Assembly: GCA_034440275.1 (NCBI GenBank)
Contig: JAWXBS010000067.1
Location: 1-24,510 of the forward strand
Source of the DNA: VFBF01 sp034440275
Lineage (GTDB): Bacteria > Pseudomonadota > Alphaproteobacteria > Caulobacterales > Aquidulcibacteraceae
Reading direction: 5' to 3'
DNA length: 24,510 nucleotides
Below are positions 13,603-22,530 of this stretch, in pieces. The notes beneath the pieces were generated by a model. It did not search any database. It was not told the DNA's origin and saw nothing but the letters and a program-made list of their open reading frames with translations. Made by a program: the position numbers and the translations under genes. Position 1 is the first letter of the stretch; each line of letters opens with the position of its first letter.

Positions 13603-15486
13603 ATGACTCGCTTCGCCCTGCTCGCCGTCGCCCTCGTCCTCGCCGCCTGTTCGCCGAAAGCCGACAAGCCCGTCACCGCCTTCGACGGCTTCGTCGATGA
13701 CGCCACGCGCGAGATCGTCGCCGACAGTCCTGAACTCGCCACGCGCGCGGGTCTCGGCCCCGACATCGCGGGCGTCGGATTCAAGGCGCGCCTCGACGAC
13801 CGCAGCGGCGTCGCCGCCGATCGCCGTCGCACGATGGCGCTGCGTCTCGACGCGCAGCTGCGTGGATTTGATCGCGAGGACCTTGAAGACGACGAACAGG
13901 TCACGTTCGACGTCCTTGAAGCGCAGTTCCGCGCTGCAGCGGGCGGCGCCATATTTACCTACGGCCGCTTCGACGAAGAGAGCTTCTCGCCCTACGTGCT
14001 CAACCAGCTGGACAGCGCCTTCCTCACCCTGCCCGACTTCCTCGACACACGGCACGACGTGAAGACGCTGCTCGACGCGCGCGACTATGTCGGACGCCTC
14101 GGTCTCGTCGGCCCTGCCATAGACGCAGAGACGGAGCGCGCGCGCCTCGACGTCCCCTCCGGCGTGACGCCGCCGGACTTCGTCATCGACCGCACGCTTG
14201 TCGCGCTGGATGGTCTCATCGGCACGGCGCCATCCAGCCTGACCTACATCACGGCCCTGCGCCGCAAGCTCGAAGGCGTGGTGGGCCCGCTCGCGCCGCA
14301 AGCGCCGCTTCCGCCGGGCGCTGCCGCTCCCGCCGCGCCCAAGCAGAACCCCGTCGAGCTGACGCGCGCGCGCGAACTTCTCGCGCAGGCGGAAACCATC
14401 GTCGCCACGAAAATCCAGCCGGCGCACGCGCGCGCTGCGGCGTTCCTGCGGTCCATCCGCGCCGGCGCGCCGCATGACGCTGGTATTGGGCGACTTCGCA
14501 ACGGAGCGGCCTACTACAACGCCGCGCTCGCGCAGCAGACGACCACCGCGCTCACGCCCGAGGAAATTCACGCCATCGGCTTGCGGCAAGTGCAGTCGCT
14601 GCTCGGCGAACTGGACGGCGCCCTGCGCGTGCAGGGTTTGACGGAAGGCCCGGCAGGACAACGTCTTTCGGTCTTCTCCGCCGATCCGCGCCACCAGTAC
14701 CCCGCGACTGACGAAGGCCGCGCGCAGCTCATCGCCGACGTGAACGCGCGCGTGCAGGGCATCCTCGCGCGCGCGCCGGAGTGGTTCGGCACGCTGCCGA
14801 AGGCCAACCTCGAAGTGCGGCGCGTGCCGCTGATGCTCGAAGCCTCGCAATCGGGCGCCTACTACGAGAGCCCAAGCCTCGATGGCGCGCAGCCCGGCAT
14901 CTACTACATCAACCTGCGCGACATGGCGCAGATGACGAAGATCGATCTGCCGACGCAGGATTTCCACGAAGCCGTGCCCGGCCACCATTTCCAGATCGCG
15001 CTCGCGCAGGAGCAGGAGAATCTGCCGCTGCTGCGTCGCATCACGGGCTTCAACGCGTTCGCGGAGGGCTGGGGCCTCTACGCTGAGCAGCTCGTGGATG
15101 AGATGGGCCTCTACCAGAACGACGCCATCGGCCGGATCGGCTTCCTGCGCTGGCGGTTGTGGCGCGCGGCGCGACTTGTCGTGGACACGGGCCTCCACTC
15201 GAAAGGCTGGAGTCGCGAGCAGGCCATCGCCTATCTGCTGGAAGTCACCGGCGACAATCCCGCTGTCGTTGTCAGCGAGGTGGAGCGCTACGCGGTGTGG
15301 CCTGGTCAGGCTTGCGGCTACGAGATCGGCCGCATCGAGATCGAGCGCCTCCGCGAAAAGGCGCAGCGCGGCCTCGGCCCGAAGTTCGACCTGAAGAAGT
15401 TTCACGATGTCGTGCTGTTGAACGGCTCCGTGCCGTTGCCCGTTCTGGAACGTCAGGTGGACGCCTGGATTTCGCGCGGGCGCTGA
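13603..15486 (+). CDS. DUF885 family lipoprotein, putative metal-dependent hydrolase (copy 2)
   Basis: The 627-residue product is a paralogue of the preceding gene. It has a signal peptide with lipobox LAAC (lipidated C16) and a DUF885 domain with HEAVPGHH (455-462), EGWGLYAEQ and YAVWPGQACGYEIG. The C-terminal third is very similar to copy 1, for example ARLVVDTGLHSKGW in both. An alanine/proline-rich insertion (around 235-255) interrupts the middle. I chose ATG 13603 because the signal peptide begins there. The upstream ATG 13558 lies in a palindrome and would add a nonsense extension. No Shine-Dalgarno is seen, but GCTACACC lies seven bases before the ATG, compatible with a leaderless message. 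Tandem duplication is the simplest origin. Confidence 0.85.
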   Translation: MTRFALLAVALVLAACSPKADKPVTAFDGFVDDATREIVADSPELATRAGLGPDIAGVGFKARLDDRSGVAADRRRTMALRLDAQLRGFDREDLEDDEQVTFDVLEAQFRAAAGGAIFTYGRFDEESFSPYVLNQLDSAFLTLPDFLDTRHDVKTLLDARDYVGRLGLVGPAIDAETERARLDVPSGVTPPDFVIDRTLVALDGLIGTAPSSLTYITALRRKLEGVVGPLAPQAPLPPGAAAPAAPKQNPVELTRARELLAQAETIVATKIQPAHARAAAFLRSIRAGAPHDAGIGRLRNGAAYYNAALAQQTTTALTPEEIHAIGLRQVQSLLGELDGALRVQGLTEGPAGQRLSVFSADPRHQYPATDEGRAQLIADVNARVQGILARAPEWFGTLPKANLEVRRVPLMLEASQSGAYYESPSLDGAQPGIYYINLRDMAQMTKIDLPTQDFHEAVPGHHFQIALAQEQENLPLLRRITGFNAFAEGWGLYAEQLVDEMGLYQNDAIGRIGFLRWRLWRAARLVVDTGLHSKGWSREQAIAYLLEVTGDNPAVVVSEVERYAVWPGQACGYEIGRIEIERLREKAQRGLGPKFDLKKFHDVVLLNGSVPLPVLERQVDAWISRGR

Positions 15487-15614
15487 ATCCCGCGCTGCCA
15501 ATATGACACGACCGGACTTGAAACGCCGCGCGCCTTCATTCCGCCGCCGTTTGGGCAAGGCGCCGCCGGAAACGCGCCGGACGGTCACCACATAACGACA
15601 GGGGAGTACGGACC

Positions 15615-17396
15615 ATGGGAAGCGTGTGGAAATCGCTCGCAGCGCTGACGCTGACGGGCGTTTTGATCGTCGCATGCGCGTCGCCGGCAGTCGAAGACCA
15701 GGTGGAAGCGCCACCGGTCGTTCAACCGACGCCGATACCACCGCCCGCGCCGCCGGTTGTGGCGCCTGCCCCGAGCATGGCCATGGAATCCTACGCGACG
15801 CGCGCCCAAGGCGTGACCGGCCGGATGGCGGGCGATGCGCGCATGGCGCCGCCGCGCGCAAGCTACAATCCCGAGACCGAGAACCGCGAAAACTATCGCG
15901 AAACAACGCCGAACCCGGTGAAGGCGGTGGCGACGGATCCCGTCTCAACGTTCTCCATCGATGTCGACACGGCGAGCTATGCCAACGTGCGGCGCATGAT
16001 CAACACCGGCAACCTCCCGCCGCGCGACGCCGTGCGTGTGGAAGAGCTGATCAACTATTTTGACTACGACTACGCCCTGCCCGCCAACCGCACGACGCCC
16101 TTCTCCACGACGGTTTCAGTCGTGCCGAGCCCGTGGGCGACGGGCAAGCAACTCGTCCACATCGGCTTGCAGGGCTACGATATCGCCCCGGCGCAGCGTC
16201 CGCCGCTCAATCTCGTGCTGCTGATCGACACCTCCGGCTCGATGGGCCCGCCGAACCGTCTGCCGCTCGCCAAGCAGGCCTTCCGCATGCTGATCGACGA
16301 CCTCGGTCCGCGCGACAAGGTTTCGATGGTGGTTTATGCGGGCTCTGCGGGCGCGGTGCTTGAACCGACGTCCGGGGCCGAGAAAGCGAAAATCCTCGCA
16401 GCGCTCGACAATCTGTCATCGGGCGGTTCGACCGCCGGCGGCCAGGGTCTCGCGCTGGCGTACACGCTGGCGGAACGCAACTTCAACCGCAACGCGGTCA
16501 ATCGCATCATCCTGGCGTCTGATGGCGACTTCAACGTCGGCATCACCAACCCGGCGGAACTGGAAGGCTTCGTCACGCGCAAGCGCGAAAGCGGCGTGTA
16601 TCTCTCGATCCTCGGCTTCGGCGGTGGCAACTACAATGACGCGCTGATGCAGCGCCTCGCGCAGAAGGGCAACGGGACGGCCGCCTACATCGATACGCTG
16701 GCGGAAGCGCGCAAGGTGCTGCACGATCAGGCCCAATCGGCGCTCCTGCCGATCGCCGACGACGTGAAGATCCAGGTCGAGTTCAACCCGACGCGCGTCG
16801 CTGAATACCGCCTCATCGGCTACGAAACGCGCATGTTGAACCGCGAAGACTTCAACAACGATCGCGTGGACGCCGGCGAGATCGGCGCCGGCGCGAACGT
16901 CACCGCGATCTACGAGATCACCCCCGTCGGCGGGCGCACGCTCAACGATCCGCTGCGCTATCAGTCGCCGCGTCCGCAAGCTGCGCCTGCGGGCGAAATC
17001 GCGTTCCTGCGCATTCGCTGGAAGCCGCCGGGCGCGTCGGAGTCCAAGCTCATCGAACGCCCCATTACGGCGCGCGACATGCACGCCTCGATCGCGGCCG
17101 CGCCGGAATCGACCCGCTTCGCCACCGCTGTTGCAGGCTACGGGCAACTGTTGCGCGGCGATCCCTACCTCGATCGCAGCTATGGCTACGATCAGGTGAT
17201 CGAGCTGGCGCAAGGCGCGCGTGGCGCCGATCCGTTCGGCTGGCGCGCGGAGTTCGTGCAACTGGCGCGCGCCGCAAAGGCCGGGCGCGCGTCGCCTGAT
17301 CCTCGGCAAACCGGAACTTCGGAGTATCAGGACAGGACGCCGCCGCGTCTGCCGGCGCCGTTGCATCCGCCGATCACGCCGCCGCAGAAGAAATAG
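15615..17396 (+). CDS. YfbK-like lipoprotein with von Willebrand factor A domain
   Basis: The 593-residue product has a lipobox IVAC (lipidated C21) after a hydrophobic signal sequence and a proline-rich region to about residue 60. The N-terminal YfbK-type domain has the pattern VSTFSIDVDTASYANVRRMI and VRVEELINYFDYDY. The VWA domain carries an intact MIDAS motif DTSGS (D205, S207, S209), and the C-terminal region shows the DUF3520-like FATAVAGYGQLLRGDPYL. VWA domains bind a divalent metal and usually mediate protein-protein contacts. Annotation of relatives as calcium-activated chloride channels has no support. GGGGAG lies about nine bases before the ATG. It converges on fliJ with a 19-base gap. 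The partner and role are unknown. Confidence 0.85.
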   Translation: MGSVWKSLAALTLTGVLIVACASPAVEDQVEAPPVVQPTPIPPPAPPVVAPAPSMAMESYATRAQGVTGRMAGDARMAPPRASYNPETENRENYRETTPNPVKAVATDPVSTFSIDVDTASYANVRRMINTGNLPPRDAVRVEELINYFDYDYALPANRTTPFSTTVSVVPSPWATGKQLVHIGLQGYDIAPAQRPPLNLVLLIDTSGSMGPPNRLPLAKQAFRMLIDDLGPRDKVSMVVYAGSAGAVLEPTSGAEKAKILAALDNLSSGGSTAGGQGLALAYTLAERNFNRNAVNRIILASDGDFNVGITNPAELEGFVTRKRESGVYLSILGFGGGNYNDALMQRLAQKGNGTAAYIDTLAEARKVLHDQAQSALLPIADDVKIQVEFNPTRVAEYRLIGYETRMLNREDFNNDRVDAGEIGAGANVTAIYEITPVGGRTLNDPLRYQSPRPQAAPAGEIAFLRIRWKPPGASESKLIERPITARDMHASIAAAPESTRFATAVAGYGQLLRGDPYLDRSYGYDQVIELAQGARGADPFGWRAEFVQLARAAKAGRASPDPRQTGTSEYQDRTPPRLPAPLHPPITPPQKK

Positions 17397-17415
17397 TCGC
17401 GACGCCGCGCGGCGG

Positions 17416-17832
17416 TCAGACCCGTCGCGCGGCGCGCATGGCTGCGGCTTCATCCATTGACGCGAGTTCTCGCGCGTTCTCCGCAAGGCGTTCGCGTTCG
17501 GCCTGCGCCTGCATGAGATGTTCGATCTTCTTCAGTTCGATGTAGGCCGCCGAGAGGCGCTCGCGCAGCACCGCTTCTTCGCCGGCGAGCCGCGCGTCCG
17601 TTTCCGCCATCGCGCGCTTTTCCTGCGCCACGCGCGGCGCATAGCCGCCATAGGCCGCGCGCGCATCCGCGTCCCGCGACGCCATCGCCTGCTCCTGTGC
17701 GATCTCGATCTCAAGGCTCGCCTGCCGCTCTGCAATGGACGCCCGCGCCGCGACGATCTCGGCGAGTTCGATCTTCGCTTCGTCGATCTGCGCGCGTTGC
17801 AGCCGCGCGAGCGTATTCAACGCCTTGCTCAT
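17416..17832 (-). CDS. fliJ: Flagellar export chaperone FliJ
   Basis: The 138-residue product is almost wholly alpha-helical and charged, with heptad-like coiled coil across about residues 5-130 (for example LARLQRAQIDEAKIELAEIV and LSAAYIELKKIEHLMQAQ). It lies right behind fliI and overlaps it by four bases (ATGA), the standard position of fliJ. FliJ is a cytoplasmic component of the flagellar type III export apparatus. It docks on the FliI hexamer as a stalk and helps couple the export gate to the proton gradient. Sequence conservation of FliJ is low, so the call rests mainly on size, coiled coil and position. Confidence 0.85.
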   Translation of the reverse strand: MSKALNTLARLQRAQIDEAKIELAEIVAARASIAERQASLEIEIAQEQAMASRDADARAAYGGYAPRVAQEKRAMAETDARLAGEEAVLRERLSAAYIELKKIEHLMQAQAERERLAENARELASMDEAAAMRAARRV

Positions 17833-19151
17833 GTCTGGAGCGCCCCTTCAAGCATCGCGAACGCATCGTCGATGCGGCTCGATTCATCGCGACCCTGCGA
17901 CAGGACCGCCTCGATGGCCGGTCGCTGCGCGATGGCGCGATCGAGAATGGCGTCGGCCCCTGCGCGATAGGCGCCGATGCGGATCAGTTCTTCCATGTCG
18001 GCGTAGGAGCTCAGCAAGCGCTTGGCTTCGCCGACGAGTTCGTTCTCGCGCGCCGAGTGGCACATCGGCATGAGGCGCGAGATCGACTTCAGGACGTTGA
18101 TCGCCGGATAGCGTCCACGCTCTGCAATGGCGCGCTCCATGACGATGTGACCATCGAGAATCCCACGCACGGCGTCGGCGATCGGCTCGTTGTGGTCGTC
18201 GCCGTCGACGAGCACGGTGAAGAGGCCCGTGATGGAGCCTGGCGATCCGACCGGACCGGGCCCGGCGCGTTCCAGCAAACGCGGCAGGTCTGCGAACACC
18301 GAAGGCGTGTACCCCTTCGTGGTCGGCGGCTCGCCCGCTGCAAGACCGATCTCGCGACCCGCCATCGCGTAGCGCGTGACGCTGTCGAGCAGGAGCAGCA
18401 CGTCCTTGCCTTCGTCTCGGAAGTGTTCGGCGACGGCGCACGCCTGTTCGGCGGCGAGCCTGCGCCGCGCGGCCGGCTCGTCCGAGGTAGCCACGACGAC
18501 GACGGCGCGACGCCGCCCCGCCTCGCCCAGTGTGTCTTCGATGAACTCGCGCACTTCGCGACCACGTTCGCCGATCAGCCCGATGACGATGACGTCGGCT
18601 TCGGCCCCCCGCGACAGCATGGAGAGCAGCACGGACTTGCCGACGCCGGAGCCGGCGAAGATGCCCATCCGCTGCCCGCGACAGACGGCGGCGAAGATGT
18701 TGAGCGCGCGCACGCCGAGATCGAGACGCGATCCCACGCGGCCACGACCATGCGCGGCGGGCGGCGGCGCACGCACTGGACGCGCGTGCAAGCCTTGCGG
18801 CAGCGGCCCCTTGCCATCTACCGGATCGCCGAACGCATCGATGACACGACCGAGCCAGGCGTCGCAGGGACGCGTCGTGGGCGTAGCGCCATCGAACAGC
18901 ACGCGCGCGCCGGGGCGAATGGAGTCCACTGCGTCGAACGGCAGGAGCAACGCCCGCGATCCCTTGAAGCCGACGATCTCCGCGCGCGTCGACCGCGCAC
19001 CCTCGATCGTCGCGCGCTCGCCGACGACGAGCGCTTCAGAGGGCCCCGTGGCTTCGATCAGCAGACCGTTCAATCCTGCGACGCGTCCCGAGAACGCGCG
19101 CGGGTCGAGACGGTCGATCTCGTCGATGGCGGAAGCGAAAACTGACGGCAC
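17829..19151 (-). CDS. fliI: Flagellum-specific export ATPase FliI
   Basis: FliI is the hexameric ATPase of the flagellar type III export apparatus. The product, 440 residues from GTG 19151, has the F1-beta-like fold: an N-terminal domain (FSGRVAGLNGLLIEATGP), the Walker A AGSGVGKS (166-173, K172), IGERGREVREFIEDTLG, the Walker B region DVLLLLDSVTRYA, and the export-ATPase signature GYTPSVFADLPRLLERAG. The start is uncertain. The GTG gives the normal length and places SGRV about 20 residues in, but no clear Shine-Dalgarno is seen; a CTG and ATT lie a few codons upstream. The frame stays open to 19406 across the ctrA promoter region, which I reject. It is co-transcribed with fliJ and diverges from ctrA. 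Confidence 0.93.
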   Translation of the reverse strand: MPSVFASAIDEIDRLDPRAFSGRVAGLNGLLIEATGPSEALVVGERATIEGARSTRAEIVGFKGSRALLLPFDAVDSIRPGARVLFDGATPTTRPCDAWLGRVIDAFGDPVDGKGPLPQGLHARPVRAPPPAAHGRGRVGSRLDLGVRALNIFAAVCRGQRMGIFAGSGVGKSVLLSMLSRGAEADVIVIGLIGERGREVREFIEDTLGEAGRRRAVVVVATSDEPAARRRLAAEQACAVAEHFRDEGKDVLLLLDSVTRYAMAGREIGLAAGEPPTTKGYTPSVFADLPRLLERAGPGPVGSPGSITGLFTVLVDGDDHNEPIADAVRGILDGHIVMERAIAERGRYPAINVLKSISRLMPMCHSARENELVGEAKRLLSSYADMEELIRIGAYRAGADAILDRAIAQRPAIEAVLSQGRDESSRIDDAFAMLEGALQT

Positions 19152-19321
19152 GATCTGGATTTCAGTCAGAATGATTGAGCGGGGATTAAAGCGGCGACGG
19201 CGGTCGGACTCGTTCTCGCTGCATTCTCCCAATATTTTTTCAGCGATCACGTTCGAGGCCCGAAATGAGAACGTCCTGCGCACCGCAAGTCGTTTCGGAG
19301 CCGTTCGCGGAAAAATCGTGG

Positions 19322-19336
19322 TTAATGAGCGGTTAT
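19322..19336 (+). promoter_or_regulatory. Near-consensus CtrA box in the fliI-ctrA gap
   Basis: TTAA-N7-TTAT (19322-19336) differs by one base from the CtrA box TTAA-N7-TTAA. It lies about 190 bases from ctrA and 170 from fliI, so it could serve either gene. Confidence 0.45.
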
Positions 19337-19441
19337 CGACGATGTGTTGATGTTTCGGCGTCGAAATCGTCCCGTGCAGAGTCAGATTCTCGCCTCCTCC
19401 AAGCAACTATTTACACCGATGACGAACAGATTCATTGCCGC

Positions 19442-19484
19442 GTTAACGACTTAGATACTGAAAGTAACGAATCTAAGGGTTAAC
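19442..19484. promoter_or_regulatory. Imperfect dyad with GTTAAC arms and a GANTC site, just upstream of ctrA
   Basis: The left arm is GTTAAC-GA-CTTAGAT (19442-19456). The right arm is ATCTAAG-G-GTTAAC (19471-19484). The arms pair over 13 positions with a two-versus-one base internal bulge and a 14-base spacer. Both arms contain the TTAAC half-site used by CtrA, and a GAATC (GANTC) site spans 19469-19473 at the edge of the right arm. The dyad ends 43 bases before the ctrA start codon, where a promoter or operator would be expected. Confidence 0.6.
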
Positions 19485-19527
19485 TGGTGCGCGGGGCTGC
19501 GCGGATTTTTGCGGACTGGAGCGGGCG

Positions 19528-20229
<702 letters not shown>

Positions 20230-20267
20230 CCGCAAAGTTCCTTTCAGATTGCCCGAATTGGGTCCAG

Positions 20268-20292
20268 CAGGCCGGGGAAACCCGGCCTGTTT
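20268..20292 (+). terminator. Hairpin terminator after ctrA
   Basis: CAGGCCGGG (20268-20276) pairs with CCCGGCCTG (20281-20289) around a GAAA tetraloop, followed by TTT. It lies 38 bases after the ctrA stop. The T-run is short, so termination may be partial and allow some read-through into the response regulator gene. Confidence 0.7.
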
Positions 20293-20354
20293 GCGCTTGC
20301 ACAGACCCGCCATGACAATTTAGTGAAGACTTCGGGGAAGGTTGCAGGGCTGTC

Positions 20355-20873
20355 ATGGCGGACGAAGCGCGCATCACCGCGCTGATCATCGACGACAATG
20401 CGCACATGCGCTCGATCCTGATCACGCTGCTGCATGCCGTGGGCGTGGACGAAACGCGCCAAGCGTCGGACGGCGGCGAAGCCATGTCCATGCTGCTGCT
20501 CTGGCAGCCCACGTTCATCGTCGTCGACCAGAACATGCAGCCCATGAACGGCACCGCGTTCGCGAGGCAGCTGCGCTTCGCGCGCGACAATCCCTGCAGC
20601 GATGTGCCGATCATCATGCTGACCGCGCACACCGAGCGCGCCATCGTGGAGACTGCGCGCGACGCGGGCATCGACGAGATCCTCGCCAAACCGATTTCAG
20701 CCAAGGCGCTGATGCAGCGACTGAACGCCATCATGAACGAGCGTCGCCCATTCGTGCGCGCAGGGACGTACGTCGGGCCCGACCGACGGCGCAGGCGCAA
20801 AGGCGATCGGGGCTACTACGGTCCCAAGCGGCGAATCGACGACCGCAAGGACGACACCTACGATCTTGACTGA
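20355..20873 (+). CDS. Single-domain response regulator with basic C-terminal tail
   Basis: The 172-residue product is a CheY-type receiver domain with D13/D14 (IIDDN), phosphoacceptor D58 (FIVVDQNM), T90 (IIMLTAH) and K112 (LAKPIS), all intact. It lacks an output domain. After residue 130 comes a basic tail with two related repeats, YVGPDRR and YYGPKRR, each followed by charged residues. Alphaproteobacterial receivers with GPDRR-type tails exist, but I do not know a function for the tail. A weak AGGG lies upstream of ATG 20355. The gene lies 125 bases downstream of ctrA on the same strand, behind a hairpin, and converges on the murein endopeptidase gene with six bases between stops. A role in a phosphorelay or motility is possible but not shown. 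Confidence 0.9.
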   Translation: MADEARITALIIDDNAHMRSILITLLHAVGVDETRQASDGGEAMSMLLLWQPTFIVVDQNMQPMNGTAFARQLRFARDNPCSDVPIIMLTAHTERAIVETARDAGIDEILAKPISAKALMQRLNAIMNERRPFVRAGTYVGPDRRRRRKGDRGYYGPKRRIDDRKDDTYDLD

Positions 20874-20879
20874 AGTGCG

Positions 20880-22283
20880 TTAGCGGAAGCCGCCGCGAAT
20901 GGCGCCTTCGCTCGGCACGGCGGAGGCAGCGGTGACGATCGCCTGCCCGCGCGGCGCCCCGCGCAGCTCCGCCTCGCGCTGATGCGCCACGCGCAATGCA
21001 TCGATGCGATCACGCTCGACCTTGAAGGTCGCAAGTTCCGCCGCATTGAGATTGCGCCCCGTGGGTACGCGCAGGCGCATGGGATTGGTCTGCTGCCCGC
21101 GTAGCAGCACTTCGTAGTGCAGGTGCGGGCCCGTCGAGCGGCCAGTGGAACCTACGTAGCCAATCACCTGTTGTTGTCGCACGCGCACGCCGGGACGCAC
21201 GCCGCGACCCATGCGCGACATATGCGCGTACGCGGTTTCGTAGCCGTCTGTATGACGAATGCGCACGTAGTTGCCGTAACCGCCGTTGTAGCCGGCCTTC
21301 ACAATGACGCCGTCGCCCGCCGCCATGATCGGTGTGCCGCTCGACGCGGCGAAGTCCGTGCCCTTGTGCAGCGCAGAGTAGCCGAGGATCGGGTGGCGGC
21401 GGAAACCGAAGCCCGACGACAGCCGCGCGCCGTTGATCGGCGTCTTCATCAGGAACTTGCGCGCGCTCTTGCCGTCAAAATCGTACCAGTCGACCTCGCC
21501 TTCGCTGGCGCGCTGGAACCGGTAGTATTTCCTGGGCTGGCCACGCACGTCCATCGACACGAACAGCAGATTGGCGACCTTCACGGTCTGCCCCTCGTCA
21601 TCGCGAAACCGCTCAAACACAACTTCGACTTCATCGCCGGGATGAACGTCGCGCTGAAAATCGATGTCGTAGGCGAAGATGTCGGCCACCTGACGGACGA
21701 TGACTTCAAGCTGTTCGTTGCCGTTGGCGATGGTGTTCGAGAGGCTCTTGTCGACAGAGGCGGCGATGCGCGTCACTTCGAACGTGAGCGGCATGAGCAC
21801 TTCGCGCGCGTGAAAGCCGCCGTCGAAGCTTCTATTGACAGTTATGGCAGCACCGGGCTCGGAGCGAAACGCCAGGCCCGCAAGCCGGGCTTCGGCCCCG
21901 TTGCTTTCGAAATAGACCTTGATGATCTGCCTTGGCCGCAACTTGCGTCCGTCGAACATGTCTGAGACGCTGGCGAGCAGAGCGTTGGCCTCGGTCGGCC
22001 GCGCGCCGGCGCGATTGATCGCCATCGCGAGCGTTTCGCCGCTGGCGATCTCGACCTCCCGCTCCTCGCGCAGACCTACAGCGCCGGTGAACGCTACATG
22101 TTCGGCGACGATCGCCTGCGCTTCGGCTTCCGCCGCCAGACGCGCCCGCAGCTCGGGACTTGCGTTGCCCGGGAAGCCGCCGATCGCCCACAGCCCCACG
22201 GCCGCCGCCGCCACAGCCAGCGCCGGCCAGCGCAGGCCGCGTGGCCACGATCCCAGTACCATTGGGCCCGCGCCCGCGATCAT
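20880..22283 (-). CDS. M23 family murein endopeptidase of the MepM/ShyA/Csd3 type
   Basis: The 467-residue product has an N-terminal membrane anchor (about 19-36) and an OapA/LysM-like domain (about 75-125). A central domain has the MepM-like pattern ADIFAYDIDFQRDVHPGDEV (200-219), followed by a C-terminal LytM/M23 domain (about 283-400). The zinc ligands are H306 and D310 (HKGTD) and H389 in HLH (387-389), with H354 (AYAHMS) as likely catalytic. All motifs are intact. Such enzymes cut peptide cross-links in peptidoglycan and allow wall growth or division. The start at ATG 22283 has no clear Shine-Dalgarno, and an in-frame ATG seven codons later is an alternative. The gene converges on the response regulator. 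Confidence 0.9.
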   Translation of the reverse strand: MIAGAGPMVLGSWPRGLRWPALAVAAAAVGLWAIGGFPGNASPELRARLAAEAEAQAIVAEHVAFTGAVGLREEREVEIASGETLAMAINRAGARPTEANALLASVSDMFDGRKLRPRQIIKVYFESNGAEARLAGLAFRSEPGAAITVNRSFDGGFHAREVLMPLTFEVTRIAASVDKSLSNTIANGNEQLEVIVRQVADIFAYDIDFQRDVHPGDEVEVVFERFRDDEGQTVKVANLLFVSMDVRGQPRKYYRFQRASEGEVDWYDFDGKSARKFLMKTPINGARLSSGFGFRRHPILGYSALHKGTDFAASSGTPIMAAGDGVIVKAGYNGGYGNYVRIRHTDGYETAYAHMSRMGRGVRPGVRVRQQQVIGYVGSTGRSTGPHLHYEVLLRGQQTNPMRLRVPTGRNLNAAELATFKVERDRIDALRVAHQREAELRGAPRGQAIVTAASAVPSEGAIRGGFR

Positions 22284-22379
22284 GCAGTGAGCATTCGTGA
22301 CAAGACCGTAAGTTTCCAGAGGTCGAGCGACCGTATCATCCCATGATCGGCCAGATTACTTAAAAACCTTCATGACCGT

Positions 22380-22404
22380 TTCAGTCACTTCGTCCATGAC
22401 TGAA
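22380..22404. repeat. 8-base inverted repeat upstream of the AsmA/YdbH-like gene
   Basis: TTCAGTCA (22380-22387) and TGACTGAA (22397-22404) are exact reverse complements separated by nine bases. CATGAC also occurs twice within this stretch. It lies in the 247-base gap between the divergent endopeptidase and AsmA/YdbH-like genes and could be an operator. No other signal in this gap was convincing. Confidence 0.35.
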
Positions 22405-22530
22405 CCCGATTTATGAAACGCTTCTTAGCATTCAGGGCGGTAAGACCCGCGAAACCATGGCTTTAAAGCGCGCACCCGCGAGGGTCAAACCGGCAACCGC
22501 CAAATGGGCCCAACCGGTCGCGGGAAGCCT

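Larger units (their letters stand above)
19152..19527. promoter_or_regulatory. Divergent fliI-ctrA regulatory region
   Basis: This 376-base gap holds no credible gene. GANTC sites occur at 19207-19211, 19385-19389, 19429-19433 and 19469-19473. A near-consensus CtrA box lies at 19322-19336 and a long dyad at 19442-19484. In Caulobacter, ctrA has a GcrA- and CcrM-dependent promoter with a GANTC site and a CtrA-autoregulated promoter, so the same logic is plausible here. I cannot define the -35/-10 elements with confidence. The region is visibly more A+T-rich near ctrA than the flanking genes. Confidence 0.7.

Noticed and set aside
13501..15948. 815-codon minus-strand open frame covering the second DUF885 gene
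   Set aside because: It is antisense to a clear lipoprotein with signal peptide and conserved motifs. High GC content at third positions creates such long antisense frames, and its translation is a low-complexity Arg/Ala/Val mixture without domains.
17403..17414. Palindrome CGCCGCGCGGCG between the convergent VWA lipoprotein and fliJ genes
   Set aside because: It is a short GC-only palindrome without loop or T-run, common by chance at this composition.
17697..19145. 482-codon plus-strand frame opposite fliI and fliJ
   Set aside because: Both opposite genes are recognisable flagellar genes; this translation is Arg/Asp/His-rich noise.
19152..19406. Longer N-terminus for fliI
   Set aside because: The extension would cross the ctrA upstream region and give a protein about 85 residues longer than FliI normally is.
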